Source: JAQGMV01 sp035626595
GTDB lineage: Bacteria; Pseudomonadota; Gammaproteobacteria; Burkholderiales; SG8-41
Direction of reading: 5' to 3'
NCBI GenBank assembly: GCA_035626595.1
Contig: DASPNJ010000010.1
Coordinates: 62,001-126,000 of the forward strand
DNA length: 64,000 nucleotides
Shown: positions 32,210 to 40,817 of the stretch, in pieces
How the letters are laid out: every line of letters begins with the position of its first letter
How positions within the stretch are numbered: position 1 is the first letter of the stretch
Made by a program: the position numbers and the translations under genes
Notes under the pieces: model-generated
Seen by the model: the letters and a program-made list of their open reading frames with translations, nothing else
Told to the model about the DNA's origin: nothing
Database searches by the model: none

Positions 32210-33115
32210 TCAAAACGGCGACAGCCCCACCGCCGCTGCCGCGTTCTCGATCGGCACCGCGAAGCCGATGCCGATGAACACCGGGTCCTTGTTGGGATTC
32301 AGTATGCCGGTGACGATGCCGACCACTTCGCCATCCGCCGTGAGCAGCGGCCCGCCCGAGCTCCCCGGGTTGGCGGCCGCGTCGAACTGGATCAGGTTCG
32401 TCAGCAGGCGCTTGCCTTCCGGCGACTGGTACTCGCGGCGCAGGCCCGAGATCACGCCCGAGGATACCGACGGGCCGATGCCGAACGGAAAGCCGACGGC
32501 GACCACTTCGTCACCCAGACGCAGCTCCGCGGTCGAGCGCAGCGTCGCCGGCATGAGATCGTCCGGAATGCTTTTCGCGCGGATGACCGCCAGATCGTGC
32601 TCGGCGCGTACGCCGACGACGGTCGCGTCGGACTCGTGGCCGTCGGCGAACACGACGCCGATGCGCTTCGCGCCCGACACCACGTGCAGATTGGTGAGGA
32701 TGGTGCCGTTGTCCAGAATGACGACGCCGGAGCCGACGCTGCGCTCTTCGTCCTTGTCGGCCTCCTCTTCGCCCCCGAGCCCGCGCACGCGCACGACCGA
32801 GTTCTTGATAAGGTCGTACGCGGTCGCCGCGCGCGAAGGCAGCGGCTTCGTCTCGAGCGTGCGCAGGACCGCCGAATCGATGTCGCGCTGCGTGATCTTC
32901 TGCTCGGCGGGCGCGAGGCCGAGCTGCGCGTGCGTCCAGCCGAGCGCCAGGAGCGCGGCACCGGCGACGATCCATGGCGCGCGCGCGCGCCACACCGATG
33001 CGCGGCGGGACGGCGCGCGCGGCGGTTTCGGCGCCTGCTCTGCCGGGGCCGGCGCCGCGGCCGGCGGCGGGACGCGCGGACGTTGGGAGCTGCTGTAGAG
33101 GGAAACGCGTTTCAT
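32210..33115 (-). CDS. S1C-family trypsin-like serine protease, membrane anchored
   Basis: A 301-residue HtrA-like protease. A basic Pro/Ala-rich cytoplasmic N-terminus is followed by one membrane segment ('APWIVAGAALLALGWTHAQL', residues 46-65). The catalytic triad is His in 'LTNLHVVSG' near 147, Asp in 'EHDLAVIRA' near 180 and Ser in 'NPGSSGGPLL' near 250. It ends soon after the protease fold and has no PDZ domain, which is unlike DegP or DegS. An acidic stretch 'GGEEEADKDEE' near 119 lies in a surface loop. A periplasmic quality-control role is likely. Confidence 0.9.
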   Translation of the reverse strand: MKRVSLYSSSQRPRVPPPAAAPAPAEQAPKPPRAPSRRASVWRARAPWIVAGAALLALGWTHAQLGLAPAEQKITQRDIDSAVLRTLETKPLPSRAATAYDLIKNSVVRVRGLGGEEEADKDEERSVGSGVVILDNGTILTNLHVVSGAKRIGVVFADGHESDATVVGVRAEHDLAVIRAKSIPDDLMPATLRSTAELRLGDEVVAVGFPFGIGPSVSSGVISGLRREYQSPEGKRLLTNLIQFDAAANPGSSGGPLLTADGEVVGIVTGILNPNKDPVFIGIGFAVPIENAAAAVGLSPF

Positions 33116-33170
33116 CGATGGCTATGCTGCGACTGGAAGGAACCCGCTGTAAAGCAACATACCGGCCGGG

Positions 33171-33416
33171 CTATTTCGTGCATTTGCACGAAGGCTGGAC
33201 GTGGCACGCCTCGGCCACCGCCTGGCCCGGGCTGCACATGGCGGTCTCGGCCGGCGGACAGGTAATGCTGCACGCGGCGCAGCGCCCGACCGCCGGCGCC
33301 TTGCAGGCAGCGCCGGTTGCGGGTTTGTCGGCCTTGCTTTTTTTCTTGCCTTCAGCTGCGAGCGCGGGACCGGACGCCACGAAAACGCCCAGTAAAACAG
33401 CGAGTACCGTTTTCAT
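33171..33416 (-). CDS. Small Cys-rich secreted protein
   Basis: An 81-residue protein with a signal peptide (MKTVLAVLLGVFVASGPALA). The mature part starts with a Lys-rich stretch (EGKKKSKADK) and then has eight cysteines in about 45 residues, in the pattern C-x(6)-C-x2-C-x3-C-x8-C-x9-C-x5-C-x-C. Eight Cys could make four disulfides or bind metal. GGGAGGCTGCGC precedes the ATG. I do not recognise a family. It stands alone between the protease and the GGDEF-EAL gene, with 122 bases downstream in which I see no further gene. Confidence 0.7.
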   Translation of the reverse strand: MKTVLAVLLGVFVASGPALAAEGKKKSKADKPATGAACKAPAVGRCAACSITCPPAETAMCSPGQAVAEACHVQPSCKCTK

Positions 33417-33538
33417 GCGCAGCCTCCCGGAAGAAAGCCCGGCGGCCGGGGAAACGGCCGCGGTGCGCCGCGAGCACGCAGCGCCTGCCTATGATGACAC
33501 GACAACAGCCTGCGTAACGGTGCCGTACGGGCCGCGCG

Positions 33539-35653
33539 CTACGCTGCGGCCAGCAGCGCGCAAGGTGCGGCCGGCGTCGAGGCCGACGATCTCGCATCGG
33601 CACCGAGGAAGGCTTCGAATTCCTCGGCCGGCACGGGTTTGCTCCGGTAGTAACCCTGGTATTCATCGCAGCCGAGCGACTGGAGGATCTCCAGTTGAGC
33701 TCCGGTTTCGACGCCTTCCGCGACGACTCGCAGCCGCAGGTTATGGGCAAGCGCGATCGTCGCGCGCACGATGGCCGCGTCGCCGCCGTCTGACGAAATA
33801 TCGCGTATGAACGAACGGTCGATCTTCAGCCGGTCGATCGGGAAGCGCTTGAGATAGCTCAGGCTGGAATAGCCCGTGCCGAAATCATCGATCGACAGCT
33901 GAATGCCCATGCCGCTGAGCGTCTCGAGCGTCGAGACCGCCTCGGGGGCGTTCTCCATGACCACGCTTTCCGTGATCTCGATGTCCAGGTACTCGGGCGC
34001 GAGCTGCGTCGAGGCGAGCGCTTCGGCGATCCACTGCACCAGCTCCTTCTGCCTGAACTGGACGCCCGAGATGTTGATCGCGACCGGCACCTTCGCTAGG
34101 CCGGCATCCTGCCATGCCTTGTTGCGACTGCAGGCTTCCTCTATCACCCAGCGGCCGATCGGCACGATGAGCCCGGTCTCCTCGGCGAGCGGGATGAAGT
34201 CGAGCGGAGGCACGAGGCCTTTCGTCGGGTGCCGCCAGCGGACCAGCGCCTCCATGCCGACGACGCGACCCTCATGCACGCTCACTTTCGGCTGATAGTG
34301 AAGCTCGAACTCGCGGCGTGCTATCGCGCGTCGCAGGTCGTTTTCCAGCGAAAGTCGCTGCGGCAGGCACGCGTTCATCTCGGGCGTGAAGATCTGGAAC
34401 CTGCAGCCGCCCGCCCGTTTCGCGGCGTACATGGCCGCATCCGCATGCCGGATGAGCAGTTGCGCCGTGACGCCGTGGCGCGGAAAAACGCTCACACCGA
34501 TGCTCGCCGCGACGTAAAGCTCGTGCTCCTGAATCAGGAACGGTTCGGCCAGCGCGGCCAGTAACTTCGTGGCAAGCGTTGCGGCACCGTCGACCGTCGC
34601 AGTGTGCGGAAGAAGCACCACGAACTCGTCGCCGCCGAGCCGCGAGACGGTATCCTCCCCGCGCACCCCCGCCGTGAGGCGCGCGGCCACGGCGCGCAGA
34701 AGCTCGTCCCCGACGTGGTGGCCCAGCGAGTCGTTGACGAGCTTGAAACGGTCCAGATCGATGAACAGCACCCCGACCATGAACTTGCCGCGCTCGGCCC
34801 GGGCGATCGCCTGCTGGATGCGGTCTTCGAGCAATGACCGGTTCGGGAGCATGGTGAGAGGATCGTGCAGCGCCAGCCGTTGCAGCTCGTCGTTGGACTG
34901 TTTCAGCGAGGCAGCCCACCTCGCGTCGCGCGCCATTCGCGCGTCCATGAGCGACATACCGAGCGTCGCCCCGAGGATGACCAGGGTCACGCCCGCGATC
35001 GTTCCGGCAAGCCACAGGTTGTCGCCCAACGGCGCGCTCAGGCAAACCCCGTCCGCGGGGAAGTGCGCCGCGGCCATGCCTGTGTAATGCATCCCGATGA
35101 TCGCGAGGCCGATGATGAGCGCGCTGCCCAGCTTTGCGCTGCGCATCCAGCTCGACGCGCGCCGCAGATTGAATGCGATCCACAAGCCCGCGAACGAAGC
35201 TACGATCGCGATCAATACGGATAACGTAAACAGCGTATCGTCATAGACGATCGGCGGATCCATCCGGATCGCCGCCATGCCCGTATAGTGCATCGCGCTT
35301 ATGCCGAGGCCCAGCAGCACGCCCGCAGCGCCGACCCTGCGCCAGGTCAGCGTCTGACGCGTGACCGTGAAGAGCGCGAACCCGGAAATGACGACGGCGA
35401 TCAACATCGACGTGATGGTCACGCCCGCGTCGTAGCCGACCGGCACCGGCAGCGAATGCGCAAGCATGCCGATGAAGTGCATCGACCAGATGCCCGCGCC
35501 CATCGAAAACGCGCCGCCGATGAGCCACGCGCGCCGTGCTTTGGCGGCCTGCGTCAGCGTGATGCGCGTGGTCAGATCGAGCGCGGTGTAAGCCGCGACG
35601 ACCGCGACCAGCACCGAGAGGAGAACCAGCCAGAGATTGTAGGTAGCAGGCAT
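33539..35653 (-). CDS. MHYT-GGDEF-EAL c-di-GMP turnover protein
   Basis: A 704-residue membrane protein. The N-terminal 230 residues are an MHYT sensor with the motif three times (MHFIGM near 58, MHYTGM near 121 and 188) in about seven membrane helices; this domain is thought to sense gases through copper. A GGDEF domain follows with an intact RLGGDEF near residue 340, then an EAL domain with EALVRW near 469 and 'IDDFGTGYSSL' near 590. Both catalytic motifs look whole, so it could make and degrade cyclic di-GMP. It is a single-gene unit with a 240-base leader. Confidence 0.93.
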   Translation of the reverse strand: MPATYNLWLVLLSVLVAVVAAYTALDLTTRITLTQAAKARRAWLIGGAFSMGAGIWSMHFIGMLAHSLPVPVGYDAGVTITSMLIAVVISGFALFTVTRQTLTWRRVGAAGVLLGLGISAMHYTGMAAIRMDPPIVYDDTLFTLSVLIAIVASFAGLWIAFNLRRASSWMRSAKLGSALIIGLAIIGMHYTGMAAAHFPADGVCLSAPLGDNLWLAGTIAGVTLVILGATLGMSLMDARMARDARWAASLKQSNDELQRLALHDPLTMLPNRSLLEDRIQQAIARAERGKFMVGVLFIDLDRFKLVNDSLGHHVGDELLRAVAARLTAGVRGEDTVSRLGGDEFVVLLPHTATVDGAATLATKLLAALAEPFLIQEHELYVAASIGVSVFPRHGVTAQLLIRHADAAMYAAKRAGGCRFQIFTPEMNACLPQRLSLENDLRRAIARREFELHYQPKVSVHEGRVVGMEALVRWRHPTKGLVPPLDFIPLAEETGLIVPIGRWVIEEACSRNKAWQDAGLAKVPVAINISGVQFRQKELVQWIAEALASTQLAPEYLDIEITESVVMENAPEAVSTLETLSGMGIQLSIDDFGTGYSSLSYLKRFPIDRLKIDRSFIRDISSDGGDAAIVRATIALAHNLRLRVVAEGVETGAQLEILQSLGCDEYQGYYRSKPVPAEEFEAFLGADARSSASTPAAPCALLAAA

Positions 35654-35895
35654 TGTGAGACCCTGTTTTTCGCAAAGGACGGGCGCGCAGCCGTGACGCG
35701 GCGCGAGCTCGCTGCGTATTCGTTCAGCTACGGAGTTTCCGCAATTAGCACGACCTGCGAAGGGTACGGGGCGCGATCGCGCCGCGAAATACGTACTAGT
35801 ACGGTTCGCGGTGCTCGCTACGCCGCGGCAGGAGCGAAGAGAACCTCGGATACGGCGTTCAGGAGAGCGCTGGCGACGAGATCAGGCGCCGCGAC
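35654..35895. other. Intergenic leader with palindromes
   Basis: No gene is seen here. The stretch holds two perfect 12-base palindromes, GCGCGATCGCGC (35771-35782) and CGTACTAGTACG (35792-35803), ten bases apart. They lie upstream of the MHYT-GGDEF-EAL gene and downstream of the third carboxyltransferase stop, and could be an operator for a dimeric regulator. Confidence 0.4.
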
Positions 35896-37431
35896 TCAGT
35901 AGCTCGTAGGCCAGTTGCGGAGCAAGTGCTCGCCGACGCCGTTCCTCATGCGCAGCCGATGCACTTCCAGCGTGCGCTTCAGATAATCGCGGGTATCGCG
36001 CGGGTCGATGACGTTCTGCGCTTCGTAGAGCTCCGCCAACCCCCACGCGGACGTGTCGCGCTCGACCTCCGCCTTGAGCTCTTCGAACCGCTTCGGATCG
36101 TCCTGGTAACGCACGCCGTAGAGCACGTTCACGGACACCGCCGGGTCCATGAACCCGAGGTCGGCCGTCGGCCACACCGCGACCTCGTCCGCGTTACGCC
36201 CGCCGGCCATGTTGATGAACGCCTGACCGTAGCTTTTTCTCATGATGATCGTGATCTTGGGCACCGTCACCAGAGTCATTGCGTTCATCCAGTTGATGAC
36301 TTTGCCGGGCATGCCGCGGATCTCGCCCTCGACACCGATGAGGAACCCCGGCACGTCCACGAGATAGACGAGCGGCACGTTGAACGAATCGCACAGCACC
36401 ATGAAGCTCGTGACCTTCTGGCACGCATCCGCGTCGAGCGCGCCGCCCTTGAACAGCGGATTGTTGGCGATGAAGCCGACGCTTTTCCCGTCGATGCGCG
36501 CGAGCACCGTCGCGACCGACTTCCCGAAACGCTCCTTGAGCTCGAACGTGGAACCGCTGTCGGCGATCGCGCGTATGACGTTGCGCACGTCGTACACCTT
36601 GTTGCGCGACTCCGGCACGATCTCGAGCATCTTCGCGCATGCGTCGTCGGAGCCTTCGGGCACCGGCGCTTCCGGCGGCGCCTGCATGCTATGACTCGGC
36701 AGGTACGAGAGAAACCGCTTGATCGCATCGAGCGCCTGCTCGTCGGTGTCGACGGCCATGTCCGCGAGGCCGGAGACACCGGTCAGCAGCTTCCAGCCGC
36801 CGAGCTCCTCGGCGGTGATCGGCTTGTTGATGGCGACGGAGGTCACGCCGGGGCTCGCGATCGCCATGACCGAGCCCTTGCGCATGACAACGAAATCGGA
36901 CATCGCCGAATACCACGTCGACGAGCCATAGCACTGGCCGAGGAGGGCCGAGCACCACGGCGTCTCGCGCAGCCGCTGATACTCCGTCGGGTCCTGGGCG
37001 ATGATCGCGCGCCCAGCGGCGCCCATGCGATCGGGCATGCGCGCACCGCTCGATTCCCCCAGCAGCACGAGCGGCATGCCGCGCCTGGCGGCGATCTGCT
37101 TCACGTGCTTGATCTTCTTCATGTTGATGACGGCGGAGGACGCGCCGAGCACCGTGAAGTCGTTGGAGACGAGCGCGATTTCGCGGCCCTCGATGCGGCC
37201 GAAGCCGGCGATCTTTCCGTCGGCGGGCGTCTTGTGCTTCACCTCCGGGCGGTTACTGCGCGCGTAGCGGCCGGACTCGATGAAGCTCCCGTGGTCCAGC
37301 AGGTAGTCGATGCGCTCGCGCGCGTTGAGATGGCCTTCGGCTTTGCGCTTCGCGAGCTTGTCCGGTCCGCCCATCGCGAGCGCTTCCGCGTCGCGGCGCT
37401 TCAGTTCCTCGATCAGTCCTTCGTGTGCCAA
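35896..37431 (-). CDS. Acyl-CoA carboxylase carboxyltransferase subunit C
   Basis: A 511-residue fused carboxyltransferase: 'GHLNARERIDYLLDHGSFIE' near residue 33, 'LLGESSGARMPDRMG' near 121, 'VGFIANNPLFKGGALDADAC' near 318, 'LVYLVDVPGFLIG' near 353 and ending 'GVGEHLLRNWPTSY'. It has exactly the length of subunit A at 14603 and the same C-terminal signature, so they are paralogues. No biotin carboxylase or carrier is next to it, so it may borrow those of the 9-21 kb cluster. It follows an acyl-CoA dehydrogenase gene, as in branched-chain or terpenoid acyl-CoA degradation. Confidence 0.9.
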   Translation of the reverse strand: MAHEGLIEELKRRDAEALAMGGPDKLAKRKAEGHLNARERIDYLLDHGSFIESGRYARSNRPEVKHKTPADGKIAGFGRIEGREIALVSNDFTVLGASSAVINMKKIKHVKQIAARRGMPLVLLGESSGARMPDRMGAAGRAIIAQDPTEYQRLRETPWCSALLGQCYGSSTWYSAMSDFVVMRKGSVMAIASPGVTSVAINKPITAEELGGWKLLTGVSGLADMAVDTDEQALDAIKRFLSYLPSHSMQAPPEAPVPEGSDDACAKMLEIVPESRNKVYDVRNVIRAIADSGSTFELKERFGKSVATVLARIDGKSVGFIANNPLFKGGALDADACQKVTSFMVLCDSFNVPLVYLVDVPGFLIGVEGEIRGMPGKVINWMNAMTLVTVPKITIIMRKSYGQAFINMAGGRNADEVAVWPTADLGFMDPAVSVNVLYGVRYQDDPKRFEELKAEVERDTSAWGLAELYEAQNVIDPRDTRDYLKRTLEVHRLRMRNGVGEHLLRNWPTSY

Positions 37432-37478
37432 TCCATATCCTTTTCTTCCGATTCCTGCGGCGGCGCGATCGCACGATC

Positions 37479-37533
37479 GCCGAAGGATGGGAGGTTACGG
37501 AGGGAAACCTAGGTTTCCCTCTGTTCGTTCACC
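37479..37533. repeat. CCGAAGGA...GGGAAACC/GGTTTCCC...TGTTCGTTCACC repeat
   Basis: Perfect inner palindrome GGGAAACCTAGGTTTCCC with conserved outer parts CCGAAGGATGGGAGGTTACGG and CTCTGTTCGTTCACC. Related copies are at 39648, 51031 and 63047. The acyl-CoA dehydrogenase TGA stop falls in its last bases. Confidence 0.85.
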
Positions 37534-38686
37534 GCCCCCGTGTTGCCCGCAGCATCTGGCGGGCGATCACCAACTGTTGAATCTGGCTCGTGCCTTCATA
37601 GAGGCGCAGCAACCGGACGTCGCGAAAGAACCGCTCGACGGCGTACTCCTGCATGTAGCCCGCGCCGCCGTGGATCTGCACCGCGCGGTCCGCGACGCGC
37701 CCGACCATCTCGGTCGCATAGAGCTTGCAGCACGAGGCTTCCAGGGTGATCGACTGGCCCTCGTCGCGCCTGCGCGCAGCGTCGAGCGTCATGCTGCGTG
37801 CGGCGTAGAGCTCCGTCTGACTGTCGGCGAGCATCGCCTGCACGAGCTGAAACTCGCCGATCGGCTGGCCGAACTGCTTGCGCTCGAGCGCATACGCGAC
37901 CGAGTCGTTCAGGAGCCGCGTCGCGGCGCCGATGGCGACCGCGGCGATGTTGAGCCGTGCCTTGTCGAGCACTTTCATCGCCGTCTTGAAACCGACGCCT
38001 TCCCGGCCGCCGATCAGGTTCTCGGCCGGCACTGCGACGTTCTCGAAAATCACGTCGGCGGTGTGCGCGCCGCGCTGGCCCATCTTGCGGTCGGGCTGGC
38101 CCACCGTCAGTCCGGGCGTATCGCGCTCGACGATGAATGCCGAGACGCCGCTCGCATCGCGCGTTTTCGGATCGGTGCGCGCCATCACCGTGAATACGCC
38201 CGCCTGCGGCGCATTCGTGATGTAGCGCTTGGCGCCGTTCAGCACGTAGCGATCGCCCTCGCGGCGCGCGCTCGTGGTGAGCGATCCCGCGTCCGAGCCG
38301 CTCCCCGGCTCGGTCAGCGCGAACGAGCCGATCAGCTCGCCGGTCGCAAGCCGCGGCAGGTATTTCTTCTTCTGCGCGTCCGTCCCGTCGATCACGATCC
38401 CCATCGATCCGATACCGGTGTTCGTCCCGAAGTACGAGCGGAACACGATCGAGGCCTGACACATCGCGAAATTGACGAGAACCTCCTCTTCCATCGTGAG
38501 GCCGAGCCCGCCGTAGTCCTCCGGGATCGTGAGGCCGAAAAGCCCCAGGCGCCGCATCTCCGCGACGATGTCGTCGGGAATAGCGTCCGCGTCGGTGACT
38601 TCCCGCTCCCGCGGCACGAGCTTGTCACGGGCGAAGCGCTCGACGGTGCCGACGAGGATCCTGAAGCTTTCGGGGTCGCGAATCAC
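37529..38686 (-). CDS. Acyl-CoA dehydrogenase
   Basis: A 385-residue flavoprotein that forms the 2,3-double bond of an acyl-CoA, passing electrons to ETF. GTG 38686 overlaps the TGA of the upstream receptor gene (GTGA). Landmarks: 'FGLTIPEDYGGLGLTMEEE' near residue 41, FAD/substrate segment 'FALTEPGSGSDAGSLTT' near 122, 'GAKRYITNA' near 147, 'YALERKQFGQPIGEFQLVQ' near 265 and 'QIHGGAGYMQEYAVERFFRD' near 338. I place the catalytic Glu by family analogy near the C-terminal 'LYEGTSQIQ'. The etfBA pair at 16-18 kb is a plausible partner. Confidence 0.92.
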   Translation of the reverse strand: MIRDPESFRILVGTVERFARDKLVPREREVTDADAIPDDIVAEMRRLGLFGLTIPEDYGGLGLTMEEEVLVNFAMCQASIVFRSYFGTNTGIGSMGIVIDGTDAQKKKYLPRLATGELIGSFALTEPGSGSDAGSLTTSARREGDRYVLNGAKRYITNAPQAGVFTVMARTDPKTRDASGVSAFIVERDTPGLTVGQPDRKMGQRGAHTADVIFENVAVPAENLIGGREGVGFKTAMKVLDKARLNIAAVAIGAATRLLNDSVAYALERKQFGQPIGEFQLVQAMLADSQTELYAARSMTLDAARRRDEGQSITLEASCCKLYATEMVGRVADRAVQIHGGAGYMQEYAVERFFRDVRLLRLYEGTSQIQQLVIARQMLRATRGR

Positions 38687-39753
38687 TGCTCGAGCTTCAC
38701 GTTGGCGTCCTGGATCACCTTGCGCCACTTCGTGATCTCGGAAGCGTTGAACTTCGCGAGCTCCTGCGGCGTGCTGCCGACCGGCTGCGCGCCGAGGCTC
38801 GCGAGGCGCTCGCTTACCTCGGGGAGCTTCAGTATCCGCTGCGTCTCCGCGGCGATCCGCTGCACGACGGCTTTGGAAGTTTTCGCCGGCGCGAAGAGCG
38901 CAAACCACGCACCCGCTTCGAATCCGGGAACGCCGGCTTCCGCGACCGTCGGGATCTCCGGCGCGGCGGGCACGCGCTGCGACGAAGACAGCGCGAGCGC
39001 GCGAATCTTGCCGGCCTTCGCCTGCGGCAAGTACACGGGGATGTTGTCCATCGTGAGCTGGATCTGACCCGCCGTCACGTCCGCGAGCACCCCGGCGCTA
39101 CCCTTGTACGGCACGTGGACCATGTTGGTGCCGGTGAGCGTCTTGAAAAGCTCCATCGAAAGATGGCCGGTGGAACCGATGCCGGGCGAGCCGAAGCTCA
39201 ACTTGCCCGGATTCGTCTTCGCGTAGGCGATCAGCTCCTTCACGCTTTTCACCGGCAGCGCATTGTTCACGACGAGCAGGTTCGGCACCGTCGCGACGAG
39301 GCTGATCGGCTCGAAATCGCGCTGCGGGTGCCACGTGAGCTTCGGGTACAGCGTGACATTGATGCCGTGCGTGGCCGAAGTCGCCATCAGCAGCGTGTAA
39401 CCGTCGGGCGTCGCCCGCGCCGCCATCTCGGTGCCGATGTTGCCGTTCGCGCCGGGCCGGTTTTCGACGATGACGGACTGGCCCCAGCGCTCGGTCATCT
39501 TCTGGCCGACGAGGCGCGCGAGGATGTCGGTGGTGCCGGCCGGCGTGTAAGCGACGATGATGCGGATGGGACGTGTCGGATAGCTGGCCGCCGGATCGGC
39601 GCTTGCCGCATGAGCCGCCGTACCTGCGGTCACCGCGAATGCCAAACAGAAGGAAGGGCGGTAACGGAGGGAACACGGCGCCAACAAGGCGCCATGCATG
39701 ACCGGTTTCCCTCTGTTCCTGCGCCGCTGGCCGAAAGACAGTGACGGTTTCAT
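38683..39753 (-). CDS. Bug-family periplasmic substrate-binding protein 4
   Basis: A TctC-like receptor of 356 residues from ATG 39753. Family landmarks: 'YPTRPIRIIVAYTPAGTTD', 'VIVENRPGANGNIGTE', 'DGYTLLMATSAT' and 'MVHVPYKGSAGVLAD'. The N-terminus is unusual: the hydrophobic core 'FCLAFAVTAGTAAHAAS' is preceded by about 30 residues (including 'QRRRNRGKPVMHGALLAPCS') that are written by a dispersed repeat (39648-39720). An internal ATG at 39699 would give a shorter signal peptide beginning MHGALLAPCS, still inside the repeat. It overlaps the acyl-CoA dehydrogenase gene by four bases. Confidence 0.88.
   Translation of the reverse strand: MKPSLSFGQRRRNRGKPVMHGALLAPCSLRYRPSFCLAFAVTAGTAAHAASADPAASYPTRPIRIIVAYTPAGTTDILARLVGQKMTERWGQSVIVENRPGANGNIGTEMAARATPDGYTLLMATSATHGINVTLYPKLTWHPQRDFEPISLVATVPNLLVVNNALPVKSVKELIAYAKTNPGKLSFGSPGIGSTGHLSMELFKTLTGTNMVHVPYKGSAGVLADVTAGQIQLTMDNIPVYLPQAKAGKIRALALSSSQRVPAAPEIPTVAEAGVPGFEAGAWFALFAPAKTSKAVVQRIAAETQRILKLPEVSERLASLGAQPVGSTPQELAKFNASEITKWRKVIQDANVKLEQ
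39648..39720. repeat. CCGAAGGAAGG-type repeat within a signal-peptide region
   Basis: Carries AGAAGGAAGGGCGGTAACGGAGGGAA, an inner GGCGCCAACAAGGCGCC palindrome, CATGCATGACCGGTTTCCC and CTCTGTTCCTG. It shares GCGC-CATGCAT and the flanks with the copy at 51031, yet lies inside the coding region of the fourth Bug receptor. Confidence 0.8.
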
Positions 39754-39755
39754 CG

Positions 39756-40718
39756 TCACTGGCCCTTGATGCCGGCGGCTTTGATGACCTTGGTCCACTT
39801 GGCGATCTCGGCCTGCATGAACGCGGTGTACTGCTCGGGCGTGTTGCCGACGGGATCGGCGCCGAGGCCGAGGAGCTTCTCTTTGACTTCGGGAGAAGCA
39901 AGCGCCTTCACGAACTCGGCGTGGAGACGCTCCACGATCGCGCGCGGCGTCTTCACCGGCACGGACGCGCCGTAGAAGGTGGTCACTTCGTACCCGGGCA
40001 CGCCCGCTTCGGCGATCGTCGGAATATCGGGCGCGACCGGCGTGCGCTTCGCACCCGTGGTGGCGATCGCCCTCAATTTCCCTTCACGCGCCTGACGGAT
40101 CACGGTGGGCACGTTGCCGAAATACATCACCACCTCGCCCGAGAGCAGCGCCACCAGCCCGGGTCCGCCTCCCTTGTAGGGAATGTGCACCCATTTGACG
40201 CCGGTCATGTACTGGAAGAGCTCCGCCGAGAGGTGCACGGTGGTGCCGACGCCGGAAGAGCCGAAATTGATGTCCCCCGGCCGTTTCTTGGAGAACGCGA
40301 TGAGCTCCTTCACCGTTTTCGGCGGGAACGACGGGTGCACGACCAGCAGGTTCTGCGACTCGGCAAACGTCGTGATGAACGCGAAGTCCTTGATGGGATC
40401 GAACGGCAGCTTCATGAGCGCCGGGTTGGTCGCGTGTCCCGGCGCATTCATCAGTATCGTGTAGCCGTCCGGGGCAGCACGGGCGCCGAGCTCAGTCGCG
40501 ATCGCCGTGTTCGCGCCGCCGCGGTTCTCCACCACGATCTGCTGACCGATCTGCTCCGAGACCTTCGGCATGACGATCCGCGCAACGATGTCGTTGGTGC
40601 CGCCGGGTGGAAATCCGACGAGAAAGCGGATCGGCTTGGTCGGGTACGCCTGGGCGTACAGCGAAACAGGGCATGCGGATGCCAAAGCGACTGCGGTGAT
40701 GCAAAACGCGCGTTTCAT
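39756..40718 (-). CDS. Bug-family periplasmic substrate-binding protein 5
   Basis: A 320-residue TctC-like receptor with an ordinary signal peptide (MKRAFCITAVALASACPVSLYA), then 'YPTKPIRFLVGFPPGGTND', 'IVVENRGGANTAIATE', 'DGYTILMNAPGH' and 'WVHIPYKGGGPGLVA'. AGGAGGAAGG precedes the ATG. It ends two bases before receptor 4, so the two are co-transcribed. With the cupin and amidohydrolase upstream it probably feeds the acyl-CoA dehydrogenase/carboxyltransferase pathway. Confidence 0.93.
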   Translation of the reverse strand: MKRAFCITAVALASACPVSLYAQAYPTKPIRFLVGFPPGGTNDIVARIVMPKVSEQIGQQIVVENRGGANTAIATELGARAAPDGYTILMNAPGHATNPALMKLPFDPIKDFAFITTFAESQNLLVVHPSFPPKTVKELIAFSKKRPGDINFGSSGVGTTVHLSAELFQYMTGVKWVHIPYKGGGPGLVALLSGEVVMYFGNVPTVIRQAREGKLRAIATTGAKRTPVAPDIPTIAEAGVPGYEVTTFYGASVPVKTPRAIVERLHAEFVKALASPEVKEKLLGLGADPVGNTPEQYTAFMQAEIAKWTKVIKAAGIKGQ

Positions 40719-40777
40719 TGACCTTCCTCCTCCGTTTGAATTTGCTGCCTCTCGAGCAAGCGAGAGGCAGGTTGAGC

Positions 40778-40816
40778 CACCCCCCGCCCTAAGGGAGAGG
40801 TGTCGGGGCTGAGGGT
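40778..40816. repeat. CACCCCCCGCCC...GGGCTGAGGG palindromic repeat
   Basis: A degenerate member of the C-rich/G-rich palindrome family (compare 902 and 56478) between the cupin stop and receptor 5. Confidence 0.6.
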
Positions 40817-40817
40817 A

